A DNA stretch of 24,235 bases from Podila epigama. Lineage: Eukaryota; Mortierellomycota; Mortierellomycetes; Mortierellales; Mortierellaceae. The position numbers and the translations under genes are program-made. Every line of letters begins with the position of its first letter. Position 1 is the first letter of the stretch. Below, one piece after another: positions 1 through 9,293 of the stretch. Location: assembly GCA_015679605.1 (NCBI GenBank), contig JAAAVE010000151.1, forward strand, positions 1 to 24,235, read 5' to 3'. The notes under the pieces were generated by a model, which worked only from the letters and a program-made list of their open reading frames with translations, was not told the origin of the DNA and did no database searches.

Positions 1-660
1 TACGAGGAGGGTCATCATATTGCCTCCCACACCTGGTCTCACTTCCCCCTCACCTCCCTCTCCAACGAGCAGATTGTTGCCGAGGTCAAGTGGACCGAGA
101 AGGCTGTCTTTGATGTCACTGGTCTCCGCATGAAGTACATCCGCCCTCCATATGGTGACATTGATAACCGTGTCCGTGCTGTCATCCGCAAGCTCGGCTA
201 CACCGTCATTGACTGGAACGATGATGCTGCAGACTCCAAGGACTTTGCTCTCAACGCCATTGCCAACCCCGAGACTGCCCTCGCTGCTGCTGTCGCCAAG
301 ATGTCCACGCACATGACCACCTATGGCGCCAACCCCGCCAACAAGGGTATCATCACCCTCCAGCACGATCTCTACCCCGTTACCATCGAGTTTGCCAAGC
401 GTCTCATTGCCAACAGCGCCCAGTTCAAGCTCAAGGCCACCTCTGTCGCCCACTGCCTTGGTGATGACTTTCCTTACCAGAACGGCACCACTGTCCCTGC
501 CTTCCCCGGTGGTCCCAAGCCTGGTGAGAAGAAGCCCGATGGCGCCAAGCCCGATGGTACCAACCCCACCGTCAAGGGCAACGGTGCCAATGCCCGCATG
601 TCGCAGGCCACTGGCATTGTCATGGCTTCCATCCTTGCCTTTGCTGTCCTCGCCTTTTAA
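1..660 (+). CDS. Chitin deacetylase (CE4 polysaccharide deacetylase), C-terminal part, GPI-anchored type
   Basis: The frame is open from base 1, so the 5' end lies outside the window; the first internal Met (130) is not the real start. CE4 enzymes remove acetyl groups from chitin to give chitosan in the cell wall. Several CE4 motifs are visible in order: HIASHTWSH (bases about 19-45, the metal-binding His pair), RPPYGD (about 142-160), DWNDDAAD (about 211-234) and ITLQHDL (about 350-372, catalytic His). After the catalytic domain comes a Pro/Gly/Lys-rich linker, then a small-residue patch (NGANARMS) and a hydrophobic tail ending in LAF. This is the layout of a GPI-anchor signal, so the enzyme is probably held at the plasma membrane or wall. 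Codon use is strongly C-ending (ctc, gcc, aag, atc), unlike genes such as CDC27 further right, which suggests high expression. The family call is firm; substrate preference within CE4 is inferred. Confidence 0.93.
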   Translation, partial: YEEGHHIASHTWSHFPLTSLSNEQIVAEVKWTEKAVFDVTGLRMKYIRPPYGDIDNRVRAVIRKLGYTVIDWNDDAADSKDFALNAIANPETALAAAVAKMSTHMTTYGANPANKGIITLQHDLYPVTIEFAKRLIANSAQFKLKATSVAHCLGDDFPYQNGTTVPAFPGGPKPGEKKPDGAKPDGTNPTVKGNGANARMSQATGIVMASILAFAVLAF

Positions 661-1916
661 AAAATGATGAATAGAAAGAAAAAATGAGAGTGATAAGCGA
701 GGGGAGCAAGAGACAGAAGGGGGGTAAATAGATCCCCACCCTTTATTATCTTGTACAATCTAGATATCATTATATAATTATCATATATCGGGTATGTACC
801 CAAAGAACGAACCATGTTATTTCATAGTATTCACATTAAAGACATGTATAAAAAAAAAAAGAAAAAGAAAAAAAAAATGGATATTATATGTAGTCAGTCC
901 AATGAGTCTCTATCCTACCTATCCGAACTGTAGAAATGTAGAGTGTATGCGCACACCTGTTGTCGATAATGCTACATGGTATGGGTGTTTACGCCTAGTT
1001 GTGGATATTAGGGGGGGTAGACAAGACATGGTACAAATGATCTCCTATTTTGGCACCATTGTTGTCATGCATTTGCTCATCCATCCAAACTTGTCAAGAC
1101 TGGATAGATTTGTCAGTCCAAGTGACATGGAAGGGTTGACATAAATCAGCTGTTACCTCACTCTTTGTTATCCTGCTTTGTGGGGAACGTGTGTTACAAA
1201 GTTTTTTTTTTTTTTTTTTTCAATCTTTGTCTCTACTGGTTTTGCCAACATAGCAACATAGCAACATAGCAACATAGCAACATACAACTTACAACATAGC
1301 AACATACAACTTTCAACATAGCAACCTACAACATAGCAACATTCAAACATACAAAGAACACACGCCTTCATTTTTGTGGCATGTTGTGGCTTGTTATGTG
1401 TGCTGACAAAACTTCAATTGGTTCCTGTGCCTGACAAGAAAGCTGTAAGAGAGTGGGAAACCTATTCACCTGCCTCTGCTGGACAGGATGGGTGGCTGGG
1501 TCAACCCCGTAAGCTACTGAGTGTTTAACCTTAAAATTTTAATTTTTGAAGGCGCAATGGATGAATGGCGCACAGAAGAAAAAAAAGGATGAACGAAACG
1601 GGATTTGAATTTCAGTCAAACTTTTTTTTAAAAAAATACAAATACAGATAGGGTTTTTCTTTTGCTTTTGTTTTTTTTTACTTTTCTTACTTATTTTAGT
1701 CAAATTGTCATTTTCTTTCTTTTTTTGTGTGTAATCCTCATTCCATTCCCATTCAGCATTCAGCATTCAACAGTCAACATCGCATCGCATCGCATCCTTC
1801 TCTTCTTCACTACCACCTACTTGCTGAAAAAAATAGCCTAGTGGCCTCACACATTATCAAAATCCATTGATTGAGCCTTCACACACCTCCAGATAACCAG
1901 ACACCCTGAAATCAGA
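661..1916. other. Intergenic: chitin deacetylase 3' region and MFS gene promoter
   Basis: No convincing gene is seen in either strand. The stretch holds A- and T-homopolymers, a degenerate CAACATAG minisatellite (1246-1352), and short CATTCAG and ATCGC repeats just upstream of the MFS start (about 1750-1797). An open frame at 794-1144 has low-complexity Lys-rich composition and no family resemblance. Confidence 0.6.
1246..1352. repeat. Degenerate 7-8 bp tandem repeat (CAACATAG)n
   Basis: About fourteen tandem copies of a CAACATAG unit. The first four are nearly perfect 8-mers; later ones vary to CAACATA, CAACTTA, CAACTTT, CAACCTA and CAACATT. It begins shortly after a run of about 20 T and lies about 560 bp before the MFS start codon. 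Confidence 0.9.
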
Positions 1917-3960
1917 ATGTCTGACGTTGTCAACGAGACTGCTTCGGCAGCATCCACCATTCAGGAAAAGGCAGAATACACCAAGACCTCAGTCGTCGAT
2001 GGCCCTGACTCTTCTCCTGCTGCCGCCACTGCTGCTGTAGTTGTACCTAAACCAGTCTATTCTTCTGCACCTCCTGTCCATGGCTTCTGGAAGACAAAGT
2101 TCTCTATTAACCCAGGCTTCGAGGGCGACCCACGCGAGACCCTGTCTCGTACCCGCAAAGCAATCATCCTCTGTGTCATTGCGCAAGCTGGATGTCTAGG
2201 CGGCTTCAGTTCTACCATCTATGTATGTCCCATATCAACCATCGATCTATTGTTCGCTTGATGTCACTCTGTCTTGTCACTCTCTCTGTCTTTTCTGTTG
2301 TGACAAACATTGGTGGCAAATCTTTGCGATAGTCCTGTAAGCATCACGCCATCTCTAACGCACCTATCCACCTTCTCTCGACTCCTAGTTCCCATCCCTG
2401 GTCAAAATCACAGAGGATCTGAACGCGAGTACAACCACCATCAACTCTTCTGTATCACTCTTCATTCTCTTTATGGGCATCTCTCCATTGCTCACCTCCA
2501 CCCTGTCAGACCACTTCAAGATCCGCCGTATCCTCTACCTTGTCTTCACCCTCATCTTTTGCCTTGCTTCCTTTGCCGGTGGTTTCTCAAAGTCGGCTGG
2601 ACCCTTGATCGTTGCTCGAATCTTTCAATCCATTGGATCTGGTGGTGGCTCCATCCTTGGCGCTGGCACCGTTGCTGATATCTATGTAAGTCACCTTTTT
2701 TTTTATCCCCTTGTTTTGAAATGTGTACCTTTTTTTTTTTTTCCCTGGTAGTACAAAGAAAAAAAAAATTATCCCACGAGATTTCAATCCTCCTAATTTA
2801 TTATCCGCTCTCTCCTCCCTTCTTCCTACCGCCCTATACGCGATACTATTCTCATTCCCACACACTAGATTCCAACTGAACAAGGCACATCCATGGGTTT
2901 AATGTTCTTGGGCCAATTCCTTGGTCCTGTCCTTGGACCCCCTATTGGAGGCTTGCTCTCTGAAGCTTTTGGCTGGCAGTCTACCTTCTTCTTTATGGCC
3001 ATTGTCAGTGCCATCGTTATTCTCGAACTCTTCTTTCTCTTGCCCGAGACGTATCGTCTGGAACCTGTCGACCCTTTGGTTGAACTTGAGGCCAAGGGTG
3101 GTGATGCTACAACCGTTGCTGCTTCTCGCAAGAAGAGATTCAACCCTTTCCAGGCAGTGCTCCTCTTGCGTCACCCTATTGTCTTTCTCTGTGCGCTCGA
3201 GACTGGCATGATTTTTGCCCTCATGTTTTCCAGTAGGTTTTTTTTGTTTTTTTGTTTTTTTGTTGGGTGTCTATCAAGTACTGGACTGGATTAGGGAAGG
3301 AGACTAGCCAAGAAGTTAGGACAGGTCACTAATATTTCTCTATTCGTCTTCTATCATATGGCATTCATCATCTCTATAGTTGAAACAATTGCACCTCTCC
3401 TGTTCTCAAAGTTTTACAACTTGTCCGAGTCGCAAACAGGATTCACTTATATCGCTGCTGGAGTTGGAAGTGTTGTTGGAGCTGTGATCGGCGGTCGTCT
3501 GTCTGACATGTCCTTGATGAGGGCCAAAGCCAAGAACGGAGGTGAACTTGTGCTCGAGGACCGTCTCTCGCTCAACATGTGGATCGCTGGTTTCTTTACA
3601 GTTCCCCTGGGATCCCTGGTGTTTGGTTGGGGTGCAGAGAAGCATTTGCACATTGCTGCCGCTATTGCAGGATTTGGTATCTACAACTTTGGCATGTCCC
3701 AGGTCCTCTCTGCTGGCGCCGCTTACATTGTCAATGCTATTCCGGGTCAAGGATCGTCTGCAACCGCAGCAGTCAACTTTTTGAGGATGGTTCTTGCTTG
3801 TGTGATTTCGTTGACGGCTCAGATGATTGTGGACAAGATTGGCTACGGATTTTATGGAGTCTTTCTTGCCGCCCTCAACATAATTTGCATGGCGCTCTTT
3901 TACATTGTCAAGGTCAAGGGAGCCAGCCTGCGTGCCTCTGCGACTCGCAAGGAGCAATGA
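1917..3960 (+). CDS. MFS transporter, DHA1 (drug:H+ antiporter) type, four exons
   Basis: Proposed exons are 1917-2222, 2389-2685, 2869-3232 and 3380-3960, giving 515 residues. Donors are GTATGT, GTAAGT and GTAGGT; all acceptors are AG and the phases agree. The N-terminal ~75 residues are a Ser/Ala/Val-rich cytoplasmic tail; the start is ATG 1917. Exon 2 reads FPSLVKITEDLNAS, then LFILFMGISPL and an LSDHF...RRILY segment, the DHA1 pattern of TM1-TM2 with motif A between TM2 and TM3. Exon 3 carries GQFLGPVLGPPIGG, which resembles the antiporter motif C. Exon 4 has a second-half motif A-like stretch (GGRLSDMSL). Twelve TM segments are expected for the family. Such plasma-membrane proton antiporters export drugs, polyamines or organic acids; the substrate cannot be read from sequence. 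Motif A is unusual: the canonical GR after LSDRF is replaced (HFKIRR). Confidence 0.9.
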
Positions 3961-4799
3961 TCATCTAATTTATCTAATTTATCTCTCTCCCCCTCTTTCC
4001 TCATTCACGCCAAGCAAAAAAAAAAAGGGGGCGTGCTGCCATTGATAGTGGACTCGACAATATTGTAGTCGTTCGGTCCATCTTTTTGCATATATCCCAA
4101 AATTCCCGCTACTCTCCCCTCCCTTTTGCATCTACTTTTCTACCTAATGTTAATTAGAGAACTTGCCATAGAGCATACATGGTTCAACAAATATATTCAA
4201 GTCCTATTTTTGAAGGAATGAACAGTTTTTAGTTTTGATTTTGGTTTAACAGGAAGGAAGATCACCCTTCCAGCTTTGTCATCTTTTGTAGCGACAGACA
4301 CAAAAGAGGGTGAGAATAATAATGGTGGCGTGTGCTTACGCGCTTCGAGTGGATTTGTTGTTCCTTTATTTGGAGCAGACGGCAAATGCGGGAACCAAAA
4401 GTTCCGGGTTGATCTGACCCTTGACTGAGACCAGAAACCAAAAAAAATCGTTAAGGTGTTGTGCCAAGCGCGGAGACCGTGGCGGGAAATGGTGTTTTTG
4501 TGTTGCGGGGAAGAAGGAGAGAGAGAGAGATGGTCCTTTCTTTCCTTTTGGTCAAATCAGCATGGAGGATGAGCACGAGCTGTTGAGGGTTTTCGTAACG
4601 AGGAAACCCTTTTTTTCTCACCAAAACAAAAAAAAAAAAATTCGGAAAAAAAAAGAGTAATGAGCATGGCATGGATGGTGGTGGCACGTTCCTCCCCCAT
4701 TGTTTGTTTTTTTTTTTATTATTGTTTTTTTATTGTTATTGTTATTGTTATTTTCTTTTTTTCTCTCTTCTCTCCCTTCTGTCTCCACATTTTTTTCAC
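3961..4799. other. Intergenic: MFS 3' region and GATA-factor promoter/leader
   Basis: No gene is supported. The right half contains a GGCGGGAAA sequence (4481-4489, E2F/MBF-like core on the minus strand), a GAGAGAGAGA run (about 4519-4529), and a T-rich pyrimidine tract with repeated TTATTG units directly before the GATA-factor start. Confidence 0.55.
4697..4797 (+). promoter_or_regulatory. Pyrimidine-rich leader of the GATA factor gene with upstream ATGs
   Basis: About 100 bases, nearly all T with some C, include several TTATTG repeats and sit immediately before ATG 4800. Upstream ATGs at 4660, 4665, 4670 and 4674 would start frames running through this tract. The frame from 4671 joins the GATA protein and would add 43 mostly Phe/Leu/Tyr/Cys residues, which is implausible for a nuclear protein. 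It is more likely 5' untranslated or core promoter sequence. The transcription start is unknown. Confidence 0.45.
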
Positions 4800-6872
4800 A
4801 TGGCATCCTCATTTGCACTCCTCGATTGTGTATCACCACCAACATCTACTCCCACACTAACATCAACAACACCTCAGTCAACACCATCAATGTCACTACC
4901 ACTGGCCAACGCAAACCTGATCTTTGACAACATGTATCCCATTCACACCAACACAGCTGCTAGTAGCAGTATCCATGGCAACAACACCAACAATGTCAAC
5001 AATGTCAACCATGTCAACAATGTTCACAACAACAGCAATATCAATAACAGCAACAACACACCGTCGTTCTTCAGCTCAACATCACCCAGCGACATCCTAC
5101 TTTCTGCACCAAGCCCATCGTCCCTCCTCGACTTTGCCCCCTTTCCCCAAAATGCTCACCCTTCCCAGACTACAACAAATATCCCAGTGTCATCCTCTTG
5201 TTCTTCTGCCTTGTCCTTTTCTACAATCCTTGATACCAACCTTCATATCCCCGACAACAACAATCACAACAGCAATGTCAATGTCAATGTCAATGCAGCA
5301 TTATCCTCGGCTCTGTGGCCTGAAACCCTCCAGACCAACTGGCTTTTTAACAACAATGTAGATACCACCCACAGCAACATGACCATGCCTCCTCCTCCTC
5401 CACCACTACCACCACTACCACCAACATCATCATCATCATCATCATCTAGCCTCCACCTCAAGAACCTTCCCCCACAAGTTCCGTTCCAGTTCAACTACAA
5501 CCTTCTTGACGATGACATCTTCTCCTTGGCTACAGCCCCAACCTCCTACCTAACAGCTGCCACCAACGCTCTAACAGGCAACAACTCCACAATGATGCCC
5601 TTCATTGTACCTCAACATCTTGCTGCCTGCTACCGTCGTCCCCAGTCCGTTGTCCCTGAGTCGCAGTCATCATTACTGAAATCACCATCAAAATTTCAAA
5701 TGCAATTGCAGCCTCAGCAACAGCAACAGCAACAAGTATCTCATCATCATCAACAACAACAGCAGCAGCAGCAACTACATCAACAGCTATATCAACAGCA
5801 GCAACAGCTTTCATTACCACCCTCTTCAACCGCAATTGTGACCCCGCCTCAAACACCTGCACCTTACTCGGCTTCATCTTTAGCCCAGAACCATGTACAT
5901 ATGCCCGCGTCGTCTCCCAACTTGCTGTTGAACACTCCTTTAACAAGTCCTCCTATAGAATGTCAAAAGGACGCTAGAACAATGTTTGATTCGCCGTCAT
6001 CTTCATTGACATCCATGTCTACTACTACATCTTCCACAATGAACTCGCCCTCCCACAACACTCACTTGTCCCTGGTGACGGGTCCTCCACCAGAGACCCC
6101 TGTCGTCACCAATACCACCGTCCTTGCGGCTTCTGCTGACGCGAATGCATCATCCTTGACTACGACTGTCGGATTCAAGAACAACCCTATCAAGGCAGTC
6201 AAGCCTTGCAAGCCCCGCAAGCCCTCGAAAGCGGCCATCAAGGCAGCTGCAGGCATGGGTGTCCGATGTCATAACTGTGAAGCGACTGTCACCCCACTCT
6301 GGCGTCGTTCTCTTAACAATGAGCCTCTCTGCAATGCATGCGGTTTATACTTCAAGCTTCATGCTGTTCACCGTCCCAAGCACCTGCAAAATTCCCTTGG
6401 TCATACAGCGAGCGGTGATGATAATGGCAAGGTCAAGAGTGCTGCCCGGTCATCTACGTTCTCACAACAACAACAACAACAGCAACAACTGACGCGACAA
6501 TTACTCCCTCCTAACCAAGAGATCGATGGCACGCTGTTGGGTCACGGAGTAATGCGCAATGACGGCAACATTGACCCTTCTTCTTCGTCCTCCTCCTCCT
6601 CACCACCATCATCGTCCTCCAACCCACCGACTATCTGTTCCAACTGTCAGACGACAATGACGCCTCTCTGGCGTAAAGACGATACTGGCGGGATCCTTTG
6701 CAATGCCTGTGGTCTGTATTATAAACTCCATCATATCCATAGACCCATCTCGCTCAAGCGCAAGATCATTCGCCGTCGTACACGTTATGAAAGTTACAGA
6801 ACTGTGCCATCGACGGGTATGGTGAATACGATAGTGGCCTTACCCCTCGGAGGAACTTCCATGCCGCAATAA
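4800..6872 (+). CDS. GATA-type transcription factor with two C-terminal zinc fingers
   Basis: Single exon, 690 residues from ATG 4800; the in-frame ATG at 4671 is rejected because it adds a poly-Phe/Leu stretch. Both fingers are type IVa with a 17-residue loop, C-X2-C-X17-C-X2-C: finger 1 at C490, C493, C511, C514 and finger 2 at C613, C616, C634, C637. Each has TPLWR and NACGLY(F/Y)KLH. Finger 2 is followed by the basic tail [12 protein letters not shown], typical of DNA binding at GATA sites. The first ~480 residues are low complexity: Asn-rich (about 60-85), poly-Pro and poly-Ser (about 198-218), and poly-Gln (about 305-340). Between the fingers are poly-Gln and poly-Ser runs and no cysteines. 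The two-finger layout recalls iron regulators (SreA/Fep1/Urbs1), but the Cys-rich inter-finger region they use is absent. Nitrogen or developmental regulation is equally possible. Confidence 0.92.
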   Translation: MASSFALLDCVSPPTSTPTLTSTTPQSTPSMSLPLANANLIFDNMYPIHTNTAASSSIHGNNTNNVNNVNHVNNVHNNSNINNSNNTPSFFSSTSPSDILLSAPSPSSLLDFAPFPQNAHPSQTTTNIPVSSSCSSALSFSTILDTNLHIPDNNNHNSNVNVNVNAALSSALWPETLQTNWLFNNNVDTTHSNMTMPPPPPPLPPLPPTSSSSSSSSLHLKNLPPQVPFQFNYNLLDDDIFSLATAPTSYLTAATNALTGNNSTMMPFIVPQHLAACYRRPQSVVPESQSSLLKSPSKFQMQLQPQQQQQQQVSHHHQQQQQQQQLHQQLYQQQQQLSLPPSSTAIVTPPQTPAPYSASSLAQNHVHMPASSPNLLLNTPLTSPPIECQKDARTMFDSPSSSLTSMSTTTSSTMNSPSHNTHLSLVTGPPPETPVVTNTTVLAASADANASSLTTTVGFKNNPIKAVKPCKPRKPSKAAIKAAAGMGVRCHNCEATVTPLWRRSLNNEPLCNACGLYFKLHAVHRPKHLQNSLGHTASGDDNGKVKSAARSSTFSQQQQQQQQLTRQLLPPNQEIDGTLLGHGVMRNDGNIDPSSSSSSSSPPSSSSNPPTICSNCQTTMTPLWRKDDTGGILCNACGLYYKLHHIHRPISLKRKIIRRRTRYESYRTVPSTGMVNTIVALPLGGTSMPQ

Positions 6873-7293
6873 GGGTGATGCTTTACTGAAGTCTACAGAA
6901 CTATCACGAACAGCTTGGTAAAAATATATTATATAGTCCAAAGCGCACGTTCCAGGATATGTCTAACATGAGAGCCCTCAGTTAGAACACAGTCCTCCTA
7001 GATCTGATATAGCAAGTTCTTGAATAAAAAAAATAAGGACTTTTTGCCCAAATGTATAAAATTATACTACTATCGTTGTTTTTATGGATGCGAATATTTG
7101 GTTTTCAATGCGAATATTTGGTTATCGATGCGAATATTTGATTTTCAATGCGAACATTTGGTTATGGAAGCGAATATTTGGTTTTCAATGCGAATATTTG
7201 CGAATATTTGGTTTTCAATGCGAATATTTGCGAATATTTGGTTTGGAATGCGAATAAAATGCGAATATTTAGTTGTTTTTCACCCTCCCCATC
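6873..7293. other. Intergenic between convergent GATA and IMPACT genes
   Basis: Contains the 3' regions of both convergent genes. An AT-rich stretch (about 6920-6938) may hold the GATA-gene polyadenylation signals. The rest is mostly the 20-bp minisatellite at 7081-7275. No coding sequence is supported. Confidence 0.7.
7081..7275. repeat. 20-bp minisatellite, unit CGAATATTTGGTTTTCAATG
   Basis: Seven full or nearly full 20-bp units start at 7091, 7111, 7131, 7151, 7171, 7201 and 7231. Ten-base half units (CGAATATTTG) are inserted at 7191-7200 and 7221-7230, and degenerate units follow at 7251-7275. The array ends 18 bp from the stop codon of the IMPACT gene, so it probably lies in that gene's 3' untranslated region. 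A 12-base direct repeat, GACTTTTTGCCC, brackets it (7038-7049 and 7304-7315); the right copy is inside the IMPACT coding tail. Confidence 0.95.
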
Positions 7294-8582
7294 TCACTTT
7301 CTAGACTTTTTGCCCTTGCCACCACCCTTCTTTTTATGACCACTTGCACTTGTATCATTCGAGCCTGCCATGTTTGTTGACTTTATGTAGCCACACTCAT
7401 CCAACAGTATTCTAGCTGCGTTGTTGATGTGTTTAAACCGATCTGCACTTAGTGGAATACCTCCATACCATCTATCGTGGGAAAAATTAAGCATTTTTTT
7501 TTATATATAGTGGGAGTGGTTAAAATTCGTAACAAACTCTGCTGATGTATAGTGTAAGATATGGTATGTAAATAAAGTCATCTCCAGTTTTACCTTGATA
7601 CTACAACGACAACATTCCTGACATCCAGAATAGACATGAGATGCAACAATCGACTTCCTGCAGCCGTTTCACCGTCATCGTCGTTATCTTCAAGTTTTTG
7701 ATATTTGACCATTATGAGTAACAGAGTGCGTATGTGTGAGATAGTAGCAAAAAAAAAACAATAAATCCCTTTCTACTGGTTCATCCTCTTACCTTGCGCC
7801 ACGGTGCCATTCTCATTCTCGACACGATAGGCCATGATATTATGAGTCGCCTTGATCACCTTCTTATTCTCTAGTTTCAATTGCTGAATCATCCAAGGGA
7901 CTTGACTGGCCTGAGTGATGGGTGCCAAGTGCGCGACAAAAACACTCTTTCGATCCACAATCGGTGCTCCAGTCTGGATCTTGAAGACCGCTGGTGGTAT
8001 TCCGTGAAGTTTAGGGCTATGCGTTGTTGAGGAGGGCGACGAGGGGGAGGAGGAGGAGGATGGTAGGAGCGATAAGGATCCGATCGATGATGCTAATCCC
8101 ATTGTGTGTTTTGTTGCCGGATCTGGATGATTTTGTCCTTCGTTCTGAAAGTAATCTGAAAGAACCTTGCCGTTGCCTTCTTCTTCTACTTTATCTTCTT
8201 CTTCATCCTCTTCTTCTTCATCATCATCTTCGTCGTCGTCATCGTCTTCTTTGTCATCCTTCTCATGATCGATCCCTTTACTACCATGACCGTCCCCACC
8301 TTCCTGTGCTTGATCCAGGAGACGCGTTTCCAATTGCTCCAAATAACTCCTTAACCACTCAATCCAACTAAACACGACCACTTCACCAGCAACAAAGCAC
8401 TCTTCAAGACCTCGATCGATTTCCTGAAGCATGGTACTGTCGAGTCGTAAGGTACCATAATAAATACTCACAATCTCATGGACTGGTGCTGATCGATTGT
8501 GTTCGGGATATCCTTCTGGGAAATAGATGCGAAACTCGAGTTCCTTTCGAGCGTTCTTTGTTGTCAATGGATTATGATTATG

Positions 8583-8613
<31 letters not shown>

Positions 8614-8828
8614 AATTCGGTTGTAGGATCGTAGTCGAAATCGGGCTCTTCGAGCGAGACTTTAAGGGCGTAGACTGGGAGATGTGGGGGTGAGGCTGCC
8701 TGTTGATGTGCAGAAGCCTTGGTAGCAGACGACGACGACGCTGACGACGATGAGAGGGCGTAGAATGAGGATGGGCCGTAGATTGAAACAATGGCGAGTG
8801 ATTCCTCTTCGAGGGCGGAGAGTTCCAT
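7294..8828 (-). CDS. YIH1: IMPACT/YIH1 homologue: RWD domain plus UPF0029 domain, three exons
   Basis: Exons on the minus strand are 8828-7793, 7687-7594 and 7471-7294, giving 435 residues. IMPACT/Yih1 binds GCN1 through its RWD domain and so restrains activation of the eIF2alpha kinase GCN2 in amino-acid starvation. The RWD domain (about 1-165) starts MELSALEEESLAIVSIYG and has FPEGYPEH, a degenerate form of the family YPxxxP motif. The UPF0029 'ancient' domain (about 283-410) contains GAPIVDRKSVFVAHLAP, KATHNIMAYR, DDDGETAAGSRLLHLM and VSRWYGGIPLSADRFKHINN, the last two created by splicing. The tail is basic (KKKGGGKGKKSRK). ATG 8828 has A at -3; the frame is open to 8906 but with no ATG. 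At 435 residues it is much longer than yeast Yih1 (258), because poly-Asn, a long Asp/Glu run (about 195-220) and poly-Ser were inserted. Confidence 0.93.
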
Positions 8829-9293
8829 TGATGCCGTTTTTCGTTCTTGTTCGTCAATGGGAACGGAGGAAGGAATGTTCTTCACTTGAAAAGCACCCAA
8901 TGCCAAAAAAAAAGTGTCGCTGTGGCTTAGTTGGATAGTTTGTCAAAAATCCTCTCTTTGAGCACGCGAGAAAAAGAAAACTTGCTCGTATTTCGCGTTT
9001 AAAGAATGGTAAGAAAAGCGTAATGCGGGTATGTGCTTTGTAACAAGTACGAATAAGCGCGTTTACAATGCAAAAAAACACAAATGGCTACGAATGCAAA
9101 CGCCAAGGAGTGTGGATAAGTGCGGATAAGTGCGGACCGAATTCAAATACAATGCGAATATGTGAATACGAAAATGTGAAAGTGGGTGGTCCTTTGACAG
9201 AGGGGAAAAAAAACCTCTTGCATGTTGTATTAATTCCTTTTGATACATAATAATGCTCCTCGGGGTATACAGAGTCTCAATCGTGCCCTTCAT
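8829..9293. other. Intergenic: IMPACT promoter and arrestin 3' region
   Basis: No gene is supported. The sequence has several TGCGAATA/ACGAATA-like words (about 9050-9170) that resemble the core of the minisatellite at 7081-7275, and a short 10-bp tandem repeat at 9111-9138. Confidence 0.55.
9111..9138. repeat. Short 10-bp tandem repeat TGYGGATAAG
   Basis: Two full units (TGTGGATAAG, TGCGGATAAG) are followed by a partial third (TGCGGACC). The word AATGCGAATATGTG follows at 9151-9164, matching the minisatellite core AATGCGAATATTTG in 13 of 14 bases. Confidence 0.7.

Noticed and set aside
794-1144. 116-codon open frame on the plus strand after the chitin deacetylase gene
   Set aside because: It begins with a Lys-rich stretch made from a poly-A tract, has no domain or family pattern, and lies in a homopolymer-rich intergenic region.
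1168-1371. Cys/Val/Leu-rich minus-strand open frame
   Set aside because: It is the translation of the CAACATAG tandem repeat on its complement.
3406-3957. 183-codon minus-strand open frame
   Set aside because: It is antisense to exon 4 of the MFS gene and has no family resemblance.
4671-4799. N-terminal extension of the GATA factor from ATG 4671
   Set aside because: It would add 43 residues dominated by Phe, Leu, Tyr and Cys from a pyrimidine tract; ATG 4800 gives a normal start.
7020-7339. Repetitive plus-strand frames with NIWFSMRIF-like repeats
   Set aside because: They are translations of the 20-bp minisatellite, not a repeat protein gene.
7294-7494. Independent 66-residue small gene on the minus strand
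   Set aside because: Its WYGG...DRFKHINN sequence is the last exon of the IMPACT homologue; the apparent start ATG lies in the preceding intron.
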